Assembly (NCBI RefSeq): GCF_000372725.1
Contig: NW_005198966.1
Span: forward strand, 1,293,338 to 1,357,337
DNA length: 64,000 nt
Origin: Emiliania huxleyi CCMP1516
Lineage: Eukaryota; Haptophyta; Isochrysidales; Noelaerhabdaceae
Reading direction: 5' to 3'
The notes beneath the pieces are model-generated. The model was not told where the DNA came from, did not search any database, and was given only the letters and a program-made list of their open reading frames with translations. Below, piece by piece: positions 10,301 through 21,837 of the stretch (positions are counted from its first letter, which is position 1; the number at the start of each line of letters is the position of its first letter). The position numbers and the translations under genes are program-made.

Positions 10301-13300
10301 TCAGCGAGGCTGGAGAGGCGACCACAGCGCAGCGCGCGTGCAAAGCGGAGCGGCGGCTGGGGCGGCCGCCTCGCAGTCGCCCTCGAGAGTGGTCTGGCGC
10401 CCGCACACGTGAGCGCGCGCCGCCCCCCTCCTCCCGGAGAGACGGGACGGCGACGGGTGCCCGCAGCCGCGGCGCACAAGCGGCGACAGTGTCGCCTGCC
10501 TGCCGAACCACGAGTAGGCAGCGCAGGGGCACCACGAGCAGCCACGCGGTGGTACCGGCGGCGCTCCCGGCGCCGCAGCGGCGGCGACAGCTCGGAGCTC
10601 AGCCGCACATCGCCTCGGGCCCACAGGCAGTGCAGCGGGCACGCGGCCGAGCACGCCTCCAGGCACGCCTCCGGAGCGTGCGCCGAAGTGAGCACCAACG
10701 CCGCTCGCCGACCCGCCGTCGAGCGTAGCGGACTGGGCCGCGGCCCGGCCGGCAGCACGCGTCGCCAAGGGGGAGGGGCGAGCGTGCTCCACCGACGGCA
10801 GGAGATGCTGTCAGGTCCAGTCGCCGGGCGCCGGGACGAGGGGAGCGCGCTGCCACCGAGGCGGATCGCACTGCAGACCGCCACATCGCTGCAGAGCATG
10901 TCGGCGGCGGGCGAACCCCGGCGGCACGTTGCGCGGAGTGAGACGGCAGCGGCGGCGGCGTGCGAAGGCGCCGCAGAGCGGAGGGCGCCGGGCCAGCGGG
11001 AGGCTCGCTCCCCGGGCAAGCGACTTGCCGGGCACTGAGGGCGACGCTCTCGTCGGCGCGGCCGGAGAGGCAACCGCGGCGCAGTGCCCGCTCAAGTGGA
11101 GCGATGGCGGTGGCGGCAGCCCCGCCGGCGCCCTCGAGAGTGGCGCAGCCGCACGCACACGCGAGCGCTCGCCGCCCCCCCCTCAAAGAGGCGGGGTGGT
11201 GACGGGCGCCCGCGGCTGGTGCACGAGTGGCGATAGTGTCGCCCGCCCGCTGAGCCGCGCGTGGGCAGCGCAGAGGCAGCGCGAGCAGCCACGACAGGCG
11301 CGGTAGCAGCGCCGCGCCGGGGTACTAGCGGCGGCGGCAGCTCTGAGCCCGGCCGCAGATCGCCTCGGGCATACAGGCACCGGCAGCGCGGCGGGCATGT
11401 GGCCGGACACGCCTCCAGAGCGCGCGCCGAAGCGAGCATCGACACCGCTCGCCGAGCCGCCGTCGAGGCAGCGGACTGCGCCGCGGCCCGGCCGGCAGCG
11501 CGTCGCCAAGCGAGAGGCAAGCGTGCCACGCCGACGGCAAGAGGTAGCGCCGGGTCCACTCGCCGGGAGCGGGACGAGGAGAGCGCGCTGCTGCCACCGC
11601 GGCGGATCGCACCGCAAAACGCAGCGTCGCCGCAAGCGCGTCGGCGGCAGTGAACACGAGCGTCTCGTCGCGCAGAACGAGACGGCAGCGGTGGCGGCAT
11701 GCGAGGGCGGCGGCGGCGCCGCAAGCGGACGTGACGGGCCAGGAGGCTCTCGCTCCTCGGGCAGGCGCCTCGCCGAGCACTGAGCACGACACCCTCGTCG
11801 GCGAGGCTGGAGAGGCGAGACCCCGGCGCGGCGCACGCTTAGAGCAGAGCGGCTGCGGGGCGGCGGCCTCGCCGTCGTCCGGCCGCACGCACCCGCACAC
11901 ACGCGCGCGCCGCCCGCCGCCCTTTCCATAGAGACGGGGTGGAAATGGGCGGCCGCGGCTGGCCAGCGAGTGGCGATGGTGCCGCCCGCCGGCCGAGCCA
12001 CGTGTTGGCAGCGCGCAGAGGCCGCGCGAGCGGCCACGCCGTGGTGCCGGCGGCGCTGCGCCCGGTGAGTGAGTGAGCGACGGCGACAGCTCTGAGCTCA
12101 GCCGCACATCGCCTCGGGCACGCAGGCAGTGCAGCGGGCGTGCAGCCGAGCACGCCTCCAGAGCGTGCGCCGAAGTGAGCACCAACGCCGCTCGCCGACC
12201 CGCCGTCGAGCGTAGCGGGCTGGGCCGCGGCCCGGCCGGCAGCACGCGTCGCCAAGAGGGTGGTGCGAGGGTGCCCCACAGACGGCAGGAGATGCTGTCA
12301 GGTCCAGTCGCCGGGCGCCGGGACGAGGGGAGAGTGCTGCCACCGAGGCGGATAGCACTGCAGACCGCCACATCGCTGCAGAGCATGTCGGCGGCGGGCT
12401 AGCCCCGGCGGCACGTTGCGCGGAGTGAGACGGCAGCGGCGGCGGCGTGCGAAGGCGCCGCAAAGCGGGAGCGCCGGGCCAGCGGGGGGCTTGCGCCCAG
12501 GGCAAGTTCCTCGCCGAGCATTGGGCGCGACGCTCTCGTCGGCGCGGCCGGGGAGGCGACCGCGGCGCAGTGCCCGCTCAAGTAGAGCGGCGGCGGTGGC
12601 GGCGGCCCCGCCGGCGCCCTCGAGAGTGGCGCAGCCGCACGCACACGCGAGCGCTCGCCACCCCCCCCCAGAGAGGCGGGGTGGTGACGGGCGCCCGCGG
12701 CTGGTGCACGAGCGGGGATGGCGTCGCCCGCCCGCCGAGCCGCGCGTGGGCAGCGCAGGGGCAGCGCGAGCAGCCACGCCACGGCGCGGTAGCAGCGCCG
12801 CGCCCGGTGCACCAGCGACGGCGGCAGCTCTGAGCCCGGCCGCAAACCGTCTCGGGCATACAGGCAGTGCAGCGGGCATGCGACCGGGCACCGCCTCCAG
12901 AGCGTGCGCCGAGACGAGCACCCAATACCGCTCGCCGAGCCGCCGCCGCGGCAGCGGACGGCGCCGCGGCCCGGCTGGCAGCACGTCGCCAAGGGGGGGA
13001 GGCGAGCGCGCCCCACCGATGGTAAGGGGCACTGCCCGGCCCACTCGCCGGGCGCCGGGACGAGGAGAGGCGCACTGCCGTCAGCGCGGCGGATCGCACT
13101 GCAGACCGCAACGCCGCCGTGCATGTTGGCGGCGGGCGAAGACGAGCGTCGCGTCGCGCGGAGCGAGACGGTAGCGGCGGCGGCGTGTGAGAGCGGCAGA
13201 GGCGCTGCAAGGCGTGAGCGAAGGGCTGGGAGGCTCTCGCTCCTCGGGCAAGCGCCCTGCCGAGCGCTGAGCGCGACGCCCTCGTCAGCGAGGCTGGAGA

Positions 13301-16093
13301 GGCGACCACAGCGCAGCGCGCGTGCAGAGCGGAGCGGCGGCTGGGGCGGCCGCCTCGCAGTCGCCCTCGAAAGTGGTCTGGCGCCCGCACACGTGAGCGC
13401 ACGCCGCCCCCCTCCTCCCGGAGAGACGGGACGGCGACGGGTGCCCGCGGCCGGCGCACGAGCGGCGACAGTGTCGCCTGCCTGCCGAACCACAATAGGC
13501 AGCGCAGGGGCACCACGAGCAGCCACGCGGTGGTACCGGCGGCGCGCCCGGCGCCGCAGCGGCGGCGACAGCTCGGAGCTCAGCCGCACATCGCCTCGGG
13601 CCCACAGGCAGTGCAGCGGGCACGCGGCCGAGCACGCCTCCAGAGCGTGCGCCAAAGTGACCCTTCACGCCGCTCGTCGGGCCGCCGAGCGGCAGCGGAC
13701 TGCGCCGTGGCCCGGCCGGCCGCACGCGTGCCAGAGGAAGAGGCAGGCGCGCCCCGCCGACGGCAGGAGATGCTGTCAGGCCCACTCGCCGGGCGCCGGG
13801 ACGAGGAAAACGCGCTACCGCCGCAGCGGCGGGTCGCGCTGTAGACCGCTACATCGCCGCAGAGCGTGCCGGCGGCGGGCGAGCCCCCGACAACAATACG
13901 CGCGGAGCAGGACGGCGGCGGCGGCGGCGTGTGAGGGCGGCGGCGCCGCCGCAGAGCGGGAGCGCCGGGCCAGTGGGAGGCTTGCCCCCCGGGCAAGCGC
14001 CTTGCCGGCATCGAGCGCGACGCTCCTGTCAACGCGGCCGGAGAGGCAACCGCGGCGCAGTGCTAAGTAGAGCGGCGGCGGTGGCGGCAGCCCCGACGGC
14101 GCCCTCGAGAGTGGCGCAGCCGCACGCACACGCGAGCGCTCGCCGCCCCCCCCAGAGAGGCGGGGTGGTGACGGGCGCCCGCGGCTGGTGCACGAGCGGC
14201 GATAGTGTCGCCCGCCCGCCGAGCCGCGCGTAGGCAGCGCAGAGGCAGCGCGAGCAGCCACGACATGGCGCGGTAGCAGCGCCGCGCCCAGGGCACCAGC
14301 GGCGGCGGCAGCTCGGAGCCCGGCCGCAAATCGTCTTGGGCATACAGGCACAGGCAGTGCGGCGGGCGGGCGGCCGGACACGCCTCCAGAGCGCGCGCCG
14401 AAGCGAGCACCAACACCGCTCGTCGGGCCGCTGACGAGGCAGCGGACTGCGCCGCGGCCCGGCCGGCAGCGCGTCGCCAAGCGAGAGGCGAGCGTGCCAC
14501 GCCGACGGCAAGAGGTAGCGCCGGGTCCACTCGCCGGGAGCGGGACGAGGAGAGCGCGCTGCTGCCACCGCGGCGGGTCGCGCCGCAGAACGCAGCGTCG
14601 CCGCAAGCGCGTCGGCGGCAGTGAACACGAGCGTTTCGTCGCGCAGAACGAGACGGCAGCGGTGGCGGCATGCGAGGGCGGCGGCGGCGCCGCAAGCGGA
14701 CGCGACGGGCCAGGAGGCTCTCGCTCCTCGGGCAGGCGCCTCGCTGAGCGCTGAGCACGACGCCCTCGTCGGCGAGGCTGGAGAGGCGGGACCACGGCGC
14801 GGCGCACGCTTAAAGCAGAGCGGCTGCGGGGCGGCGGCCTCGCCGTCGTCCGGCCGCACGCACCCGCGCACACGCGCGCGCCCGCCACCCTTTCCACAGA
14901 GACGGGGTGGCAATGAGCGGCCGCGGCTGGCCCGCGAGTGGCGACGGTGCCGCCCGCCGGCCGAGCCGCGCGTGGGCAGCGCGCAGAGGCCGCGCGAGCG
15001 GCCATGCCGTGGTGCTGGCGGCGCTGCGCCCGGTGAGTGAGTGAGCGACGGCGACAGCTCTGAGCTCAGCCGCACATCGCCTCGGGCACACCGACAGGGC
15101 GGGCATGCGACCAGGGCGTGCGCCGGAGCGAGCGCCAACGCCGCTCGCCGAGCTGCCGTCGAGGCAGTGGAAGGCGCCGCGGACTGGGTCGCGGCGCGAT
15201 CGGCAGCACGCGCCGGCAGGGGCGAGCCGAGCGTGCCCCGCCGACGGCGGAGGTGTTGCCGGGTCCACTCGCCGGGCGCCGGGACAAGGGGAGCGCGCTG
15301 CCGCCACAGCGGCGGGTCGCACTGCAGACCGCCACGTTTCCGTAGAGTAGTCGGCGGCGGGCGATTCCCGACAGCACGTCGCGTGAGGCGAGACAGCAGC
15401 GGCGGCGGCGTGCGAGGGCAGCGGCGCCGCCGCAAAGCGGGCGCGACGGGTCAGGAGGCTCTCGCCCTTCGGGCAAGCGCCTTGCCGCGAGCGCCGAACC
15501 CGACGCCCTCGTCGGTGCGGCTGGAGAAGTGATTCTGGCGCAGCGCGCACTCGAGGCGGCGGCGGTGGCGGCAGCCTCGCCGTCGCCCTCGAGAGTGGTC
15601 CAGCCGCACACACACGTGAGCGCTCGCCGCCCCCCCCCCCCCCCAGAGAGAGGCGGTCGGGCGATGAGCGCCCGCGGCTGGCGCACAAGCAGCGATAGTG
15701 CTGCCCGCCCGCTGAGCCGTGAGTGGGCAGCGCCGAGGCAGCGCGAGCAGCCACGCCGCGGCGCTGACGGCGCCGCGCCCGGCGCACCAGCGAGTCGCAC
15801 ACCGCCTCGGGCCCACGGGCAATCTGTGCAGCGGGTGTGCGGCCGAGGATGCCTCCGGAGCGTGCATCGAAGTGTGCGCCAACGCCGACAAACATGGCGA
15901 TCTGGCGATGCGCAGCGGCCGCGCGGCGCTCCACATGGCAGTCGCGGCCCAGCCAGAAGAGTCGGGAAGCCGAGCGGGCTTCGGGCTGATGCGGGCCACG
16001 AGCGGGCGCCGCTGCGAGCACGGCAGCCACGGCAGAGCCATGCGAGGATCCCGTCTCCAGCGAAACTCCCCTTCCTCAAAATCAATCCCAAAC
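7301..16093. repeat. GC-rich satellite array of ~745-bp monomers in a higher-order repeat
   Basis: A landmark (CGCCTCGGGCNNACAGGCAG) recurs at about 7803, 9128, 9868, 10612, 11360, 12112, 12850, 13593, 14333, 15078 and 15810, spacing 732-752 bp; a partial copy lies near 7442. Diagnostic variants after GGGC cycle as A (CACGCAGG), B (CATACAGG), C (CCACAGG), D (CATACAGGCAC). The order is A-B-C-D-A-B-C-D-A-C-like. Equivalent monomers two cycles apart (9128 and 12112; 9868 and 12850; 10612 and 13593) are 2.97-2.98 kb apart and far more alike than neighbours. A-type monomers share GTGAGTGAGTGAGCG at 9081, 12064 and 15034. Long open frames occur on both strands but follow from the high GC content; I call no gene here. 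Confidence 0.9.
8036..9069. repeat. 49-bp minisatellite inside the satellite
   Basis: About 18-20 tandem copies of a 49-bp unit made of a 17-bp part (CCCGATGGACGCAATGT) and a 32-bp part beginning with the same CCCGATGG. Near 8560-8600 and at both ends, extra 17-bp parts occur alone. The left half mostly carries CCAACTGAC and the right half mostly CCAGCTGAC, so expansion was regional. The unit is 1 modulo 3, so all three minus-strand frames stay open and read the same 49-residue repeat. It interrupts a B-type monomer. Confidence 0.95.
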
Positions 16094-16429
16094 TTCGACG
16101 AGGCGAGAGAGCGCGCACAGACTGACGTCAGCTACGCTCCTGAAGGACACCTCTGAAAGGCACCTTCGTCTGAGGACGGCGTCTGAAGACGACGGCCTCT
16201 GGTCAGATTCGGTCTCGTCGCTAGACTCCGATTTCTCTTTGTCAGGCCATGTGCCGCTCGCTCGTCCGCCCAAGTGACTTGGACGCGCGGTCGAGGGCAC
16301 CCCACCGTTCCTGGGGCGCGCTGGCGCTCACCGCTGGCGCTCACCAGCGGTCACCCCCCACCCATCCACCCTTTTGTCTTTGAGGCTGTCGCTCCGAGAA
16401 AACTTGTCTCGCAGCTGCGAGAAATTACC
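16094..16429 (+). repeat. Repeat B, right copy (336 bp direct repeat)
   Basis: Second copy of the repeat at 6829-7164, same orientation. It closes the right side of the satellite. The sequence after it differs from that after the left copy, so repeat A is not present here. Confidence 0.9.
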
Positions 16430-16826
16430 GTCTCTTGTGCGCGTCTTTGCCTGTGTGCAGTCTCCACCTCAGATGTCAGATACCCGTCTGGTTGCTGCAT
16501 CTCCTCCGACGCAGCCCCTAAAAGCGGATCGATATCGAGAGAAGGGGCTCGTGGAGTGCGGCGTTTTTTTTATTTTGTTGCGGCTTTTGTGTGCACGTCG
16601 CTGCGCCTGCGGCACGTTCCGGAACTCTGTCAACCTACTCGAGTAGATAGTACAGCGCGTGGAGCCGGGTGGAGCGCGGTACCCTGCCACACCATGCAGC
16701 GCGCCGGGACGTAGCTGGGCGAACACGCTGCGCTAGCCAGGGGCCGGGGGGGCAAACAGCGCCTTGGCAACGCAAACTCGGTCTCTGCTCCCCGCTGCAG
16801 TCCCATGTCCGCTGTCAGCGCTGAGC
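16430..16826. other. Intergenic, no gene seen
   Basis: About 400 bp between repeat B and the 3' end of the coiled-coil gene. It has a T-rich tract near 16565-16580; no recognisable coding content. Confidence 0.5.
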
Positions 16827-18755
16827 TCATTCAGTGCTTATGGCTTTGCGAATGGGCTCCATCTCGTTGATAACCTTCCGAAGTTGCGCGTAGCGCTCGC
16901 GCAGCAGATCTCGCATCTTCTCCTTCTCGGCGGCCTCCTGGTGCATCTGCTTCTCCTTGGAGGTGCGCTCGGCCTTCTCCTTCTGTAGCTCGCTGCGCAG
17001 GCTCGTGAGTCCATTCTGTGCAACCATGAGCGCCTCCTCCCGCTGCCGGAGCACGTTCTGCTTGCTGGTCAGCTCGGACTTCTCGTGCTCCAGCGCCTCT
17101 CCTAAGCTCGACGCCTTGGAGGAGGCGTCGGCCAACTGGCTCTTCAGCGCCGCGTCCTCCTGCTGCGTCTTCTGCACTTGCCCTTTCAGTTTGTCCAGCG
17201 TAAGCTTGGCAGCCTCGATCTCCTCCTCACGCTTCCGGATCGTCCCCTCCTTCGCCTCCCCATTTTGCCTTTCCCGCGCAATCTGCGTGCGCAGGTCCGC
17301 AAGGTTGCTTTTGGCCTCACCGACCTCCGAGCTCAACGCCGACTTGTCCGCCGTTGCGCGCGACAGCTGCTCCTGCAGATTGGTGACGCCGTTATTGGCC
17401 TCTCTAAGCTGCTTCTCGCGTCCTTCGAGCGCCTTTGTCTGTGCCTCGTGCTGGCGCTTCTCGTCCTGCAAGTTGAGCCGCTCCGACTGCAGCTCCGCCC
17501 GCAGGCTCGTGGCGATCGTCATCTGTTCGTTGACTTGTTTTGTGAGCGTCGCATTGCTCCCCTCCGCGCGCACAAGCTTCTTACGCAGGATCGATATGCC
17601 ATCATTGGCGACAACGAGCGCGGCCTCCTTCTCCTTCGCCTTCTTCTCGAACGACGCCCTCGCTTCCTCCGTCGTAGACACCAGCGTGTTCTTCGATTGC
17701 AGCTCGAGGCGCAGCACTGCGAGGCCAGCCTTGGCGTCCTTGAGGGCAGCCCCTCGTTCGTTGAGCTCGCTCTTTTTCTTCTCGTGCTCTGCCTTCTGGT
17801 GCTCTAGCGCCTCTTTCAGCTCCGCGGCGCCGCTGTTGGCTGTGGCAAGCAGCTTATCGCGCTCCGCGAGCGCCTTCGATGTTTCGAGCGCCTTGCGCTG
17901 CTCGTTCTGCAACTTGGCCTTCTCTTGATCGAGCACCTTCCTCAGCCCCGCGGCGTTCTCGCGGGCCTCTGCAATTTCCGTAGCGTGTGTAATGTTATGC
18001 TGCAGTGCGGCACGCAGCTGCTGTGCCAGGCGGATGGTCAAGGCCTGGATCTGCGCTACCTGCTCCTTCTCCATCGCCGCGTGTTGCGTCTCGTGTTTGT
18101 CGAGCTCCTTTTGCAGGTCAGAAGCCTTTTTCCACGCGCTCGCATACCTTTGGTACTGTGTGCTGTTGCTGTCGCGTGCTTGCTTCAAGGCCTCGACCAG
18201 CGCCTCGGCCTCCTGGCCGCGGACACGCAGCTCATCCTTTTGGCTCAGAATCTCTCCGGCCTTGGCGTCTGTCTCGCGCTTCTGTGTCTGCAGCTGAATT
18301 CTGAGGTCCCTGGTCAGCTTGTTGGCATTGGCATTAGCCTCTGTCATCAACTGATAGAGCGTCGCGTTGCTCTCCCGAGCCTGCCGCAGCTGCTCCCTGG
18401 ACCAACGCAGCTGTTCCCGCACGCGGCGCGCTGCAGCCACGCCGCTGACCTCGGCCGCCACACCCTTCACCTGCCCAAGTATCTCGTCTAACGCGTCTGG
18501 TCTCTTGAGAAGCTCGCCAAATGCGTGAGGCAACTCACTCCATTTGTGTAGCCCGCCGAACACGTGTGGCCTGCTGCCACCTGGTTGTGGCATTCCGTCT
18601 ATGACGACGAGCCCCTCGACCTGATTCACCATGTGCCGATACCAGGCAATGACCACACCTTGCGACACGAAGAGCATGAGCAGTGTGCACGTGCACAGGA
18701 CAGCGGCGATGGTACTTCGCCCGTGCGGGCGCTGGAGGCTGGGCGTGCGGACCAT
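16827..18755 (-). CDS. Membrane-anchored long coiled-coil protein
   Basis: 642 aa from the ATG at 18755, the first ATG in this open frame (upstream there is only TTG). A short basic N-terminus is followed by one transmembrane segment (about residues 14-38, AAVLCTCTLLMLFVSQGVV), making a type II anchor. Nearly all the rest is heptad-rich coiled coil from about residue 100 to the end. At least five internal repeats of about 33-40 residues share the pattern (E/R)xxALxxAxxGxxxLRxxL, for example REKQLREANNGVTNLQEQL and QREEALMVAQNGLTSLRSEL. This resembles golgin-like tethers or structural coiled coils, but I cannot assign a family. There is no intron within the frame. Confidence 0.75.
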   Translation of the reverse strand: MVRTPSLQRPHGRSTIAAVLCTCTLLMLFVSQGVVIAWYRHMVNQVEGLVVIDGMPQPGGSRPHVFGGLHKWSELPHAFGELLKRPDALDEILGQVKGVAAEVSGVAAARRVREQLRWSREQLRQARESNATLYQLMTEANANANKLTRDLRIQLQTQKRETDAKAGEILSQKDELRVRGQEAEALVEALKQARDSNSTQYQRYASAWKKASDLQKELDKHETQHAAMEKEQVAQIQALTIRLAQQLRAALQHNITHATEIAEARENAAGLRKVLDQEKAKLQNEQRKALETSKALAERDKLLATANSGAAELKEALEHQKAEHEKKKSELNERGAALKDAKAGLAVLRLELQSKNTLVSTTEEARASFEKKAKEKEAALVVANDGISILRKKLVRAEGSNATLTKQVNEQMTIATSLRAELQSERLNLQDEKRQHEAQTKALEGREKQLREANNGVTNLQEQLSRATADKSALSSEVGEAKSNLADLRTQIARERQNGEAKEGTIRKREEEIEAAKLTLDKLKGQVQKTQQEDAALKSQLADASSKASSLGEALEHEKSELTSKQNVLRQREEALMVAQNGLTSLRSELQKEKAERTSKEKQMHQEAAEKEKMRDLLRERYAQLRKVINEMEPIRKAISTE

Positions 18756-20299
18756 AGCGCTGGTTGTTGCTGCGCCCACGACTACGAAGGAGTCTCGTAA
18801 CTTTGTGGCGCTTTCGTTCAACGTAAGGCGTGGCTTTTCTACTTCGCACTTCTACTCGTGTGTGCCTGTGTTACTGTTATATGATAGTAATAGAGCAGTT
18901 TGGTCGGAGGGCGCCCGGGTCGCCCCGGAGCGGCCCCGCGCGGGGAGGTGGGTGGAGGGCGGGCGCCACGCCGTCGGGCAGGCCGCGCGGGGACGCAGCC
19001 GGGGCCAGCGCGCGGCGCTAGAGGGCCGGGCGCAAACTTGTGGCACCTGCACTGGCACCGGCACCTGGGTGCCGCGAGTTTTGGTGGTTCGAAATGCGGA
19101 GCGCGCAGTCCGTTGTGGTTCGAAACGCGATGCAAACCTAAAGCAAAGAAATGGAGCTCGGGATTCAACTCAAGAGTTTCCATTGGACAGCACAAAATCA
19201 CAAAATCCGGCCCGATGCAGTCGCGGCCAGAGTATCAAGTACCAAAAATAAAATATTCTTAGCTTCAAGCCCCCCTCCGAGACTAGAGACACCCACACAC
19301 ACACCAGTAACAGACCGGTGGGACTGCCCCCCGCCCCCACTTGCCCTCTGCCTGACTGCATAGGATAGCGTGCCCCGATAACGGCGACACACAGTGGGGG
19401 ACACCACGCAAGGAGAGGGTGCGAAGGCAAGATTGGGGTGCTAGGTGGTGGGACCAATGAGGGGGGAGGGCGGGGTCCTGTGCGCTGTGGGGGTGAAATG
19501 TTGCGCGGCGAATTCGAGCCTACCCCCTCGCCGCGCCGATCCTCTGTGTGTAGCGATGCGCTGGCGTGCGGCGCGCGCGTGCTGTGCGCGTGTGCGTGTT
19601 GGATTCGCGTGTGCGTCTGTGTGTGCTGCGCGCGCGCCGCCGGTGTGTGCTGTGTGTCTCTCCTCTTCCTTCTCCCCTTCTTGTATGCTTTGCACATCGC
19701 GTCGATTCCTTTTCGCGTGAGCACCAACCTGAAGCCCGCCCAGCAGCTGAACCGCTCCCTAAGTCGAAGGAGCATCATCAGTCTCACCCACTTCGCTCGC
19801 TGCCCACCGTATGACATCTTATGAGACCTTACTTAAGAGTATGTCCTCGTCCGGTTTGCATGCAGCCACCGTCGGTAGCTAGTAGCTAGTAGTTCTGTGT
19901 CTCGCTCGCTGCTTGCTCCCGGAACTTGCTACATGCTAGAGCTGGCTCCGGCTCGCGTTCGTGCTGTGCTAGCACCATGCCCAAAGCCCCAATGGATTGC
20001 CAATGCCAGCGCTCTCTCCCCACGGGCACAGCGGGCTCAGGTGCATAATGGACCATGGTGCTTTGGTGGGGCGGGCGGGCTTTCTCTCGCGCGTGAGAGA
20101 GGTGGCCGGCCGCGTGTGCTGTCGGTATACTGTAGTTCTCTCTTACCAAAAGTACAGACACATGGACACGCGACATGACACCTTCCTTCAACTCGCCGTG
20201 GCGTGTTGGGCGATGGGAGATGGGCAAGGGCGACACCAACACATGCGGAGCCGCCGCAGGATGACCCTAACTGGGAAACGCCGGTGAGGCGTGCCTCAC
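18756..20299. other. Long intergenic stretch, no supported gene
   Basis: About 1.5 kb. It holds a GC-rich block at 18900-19030, a GT/GC-rich simple stretch near 19555-19660 and short GTAGCTA repeats near 19875-19890. The open frames have no recognisable domain. Part must be the 5' region of the coiled-coil gene. Confidence 0.45.
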
Positions 20300-20677
20300 T
20301 CACACTCGCATCCTCGGAGAGGCCGCGCTGAAGCCATCCTCGATCGTCGCGACAACGGCAGCAGTAGGCGTCTCCCGTTTCGGAAATCGCAGCCAGCTCA
20401 GCATGGCCATGAGCCGCCCCTGCTCCTGCTGGTCCGGCAAGGCCTTTGGCCGGTCAGCCCGGATCTCTGCGAGACTCCGTTTGTATGGAACTACCGCTGC
20501 CACTGGCTGAGCATCGCCATGCCCTCTCGATGCCGTCCAGCTGTAGCGAGGAGCGGTCTCGCCACGCAAGCAGCTGGTGCAGCGCAACAGGAGCAGAGCC
20601 AGAAGCTGCAAAAAGATTATCGCTGCCAAGAGGCCAACCAGTGCGAGCAGGCAGGCGCTACCGCTGACAGGGTCCAT
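20300..20677 (-). CDS. Hypothetical small single-pass membrane protein
   Basis: 125 aa from the first ATG (20677). Residues about 8-31 form one strong transmembrane helix (ACLLALVGLLAAIIFLQLLA), followed by CTSC and a hydrophilic tail. There is no recognisable family. The open frame extends upstream without an ATG, so an upstream exon is possible. Support is only the clear hydrophobic segment and reasonable composition. Confidence 0.4.
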   Translation of the reverse strand: MDPVSGSACLLALVGLLAAIIFLQLLALLLLRCTSCLRGETAPRYSWTASRGHGDAQPVAAVVPYKRSLAEIRADRPKALPDQQEQGRLMAMLSWLRFPKRETPTAAVVATIEDGFSAASPRMRV

Positions 20678-20820
20678 GAAGGAGCAAGTGAGTGGTTGCC
20701 GGGCCGACCCAAGGAGAAGCCGAAATTCGTTTACTCTTTTCAGTGGCTCCCGTGGGAGGACTCTGCTGTTTTCGCGTTTTGTCACAGCGAAAAGAGAAGA
20801 AACACCGAGAGACTTAGTGA

Positions 20821-21003
20821 GAGAGATTTTTAGCAATACCAAACAACTCTAACACTCACACATCATTTGGGGCCTGGAGCCCTGTTCACATAAACGCAAA
20901 ACAAAACACACATCTCTCTCTCATAAACGCACAACCCCGGGCCCTGTTCACGCGTTGTTTGTTTGAGAGAGAGAGATTTTTAGCAATACCGAACAACTCT
21001 AAC
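20821..21003 (+). repeat. 33-bp direct repeat pair, 150 bp apart
   Basis: GAGAGATTTTTAGCAATACC followed by (A/G)AACAACTCTAAC occurs at 20821-20853 and 20971-21003 with one mismatch. The sequence between also shares CCCTGTTCACxxxx and ATAAACGCA pieces, which suggests a local duplication. Confidence 0.8.
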
Positions 21004-21837
21004 GTTTTGTTTGTTTGTGTGAGCAGTGACCATGGACCCCTCACCAGATTTTTCCTTTTTCTCTTCGCGGCGGTATCTAGACATGAAAGCGATGAAAGAA
21101 CTTCAAAGAGTGTGCGTGCGTCCGCAGCAGAACATGTACATGAGCCTGGCAAGCAGCAACGCCGCCGCCGGGTGCGGAACGTCGTGCCCGACCGTCAACA
21201 ACTCGCAAGCGGAGTGCGCGGTTGGCATCAGGCATTGGTCGCAGCGCGTATGCTGCAGCGCCGCGTGTGGCCTGTGTGGCAGAAAAACCTAGATGCGCGT
21301 GTCCTTTTCCCTGCCATGAACCCGCGTCCGATCCCGTTGCACCGACCCCACCAGCACCACCAGCCTCACCCATCGGCCGCCAATGCGTGTCACTATGCAT
21401 GTCTTTGCGCACACCGAATCACCTTAGGTGGCAGCGGCTGCTCGCGCCGCCCGGGCGGAGCAAAGCAATGCTGCCGGCCGGCCATCTTGCTGCAAGGCAC
21501 ACGCTCAGATTCACACGCACTGTCTCACTCCCTTGTCTTGGCTTTTTATATGGTGGACGAATGGGGCTTCTTCCTGGCTTCTTCCCCCTTTTGCCCCATA
21601 CACACGCTCCTCACCGCTTCTCATCGCCTCACCAAGGTGTGCGTTGTCAGACCCCGCAAGAAGTCGCCTGCGTCCTCTCGAATGCCACAAGTTACGGCGC
21701 GGCTGGCGCGAGCGTCGCACGGCGGCGGAGGCCGGCGTCCCGTCCGTGGGCCGGCATTGCAGGCTCATCTCAGCTAGTCACGGAAGATCACACCACACTT
21801 CCACGAGCCTCCTCGCCGACAACGTAGGCAGCAAGGG

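Noticed and set aside
9315..15435. Many 200-470-codon frames on both strands in the satellite
   Set aside because: Frames overlap in all phases, are Arg/Pro/Ala-rich, and recur with the satellite period. This is what very high GC produces.
6829..16429. Classical LTR retrotransposon with the satellite as its body
   Set aside because: No TG/CA termini, no target duplication and no gag or pol motif. Kept only as a direct-repeat-bounded island.
16827..18821. Start of the coiled-coil gene at 18821, and similar GTG/TTG starts at 33097, 42081, 58356, 63601 and 20842
   Set aside because: These are not ATG codons; in a eukaryotic nuclear gene I used the first in-frame ATG instead.
19080..19135. GGTTCGAAA motifs suggesting a tRNA T-arm
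   Set aside because: No cloverleaf, acceptor stem or A-box could be assembled around either copy. No other tRNA or rRNA gene was recognised in the window.
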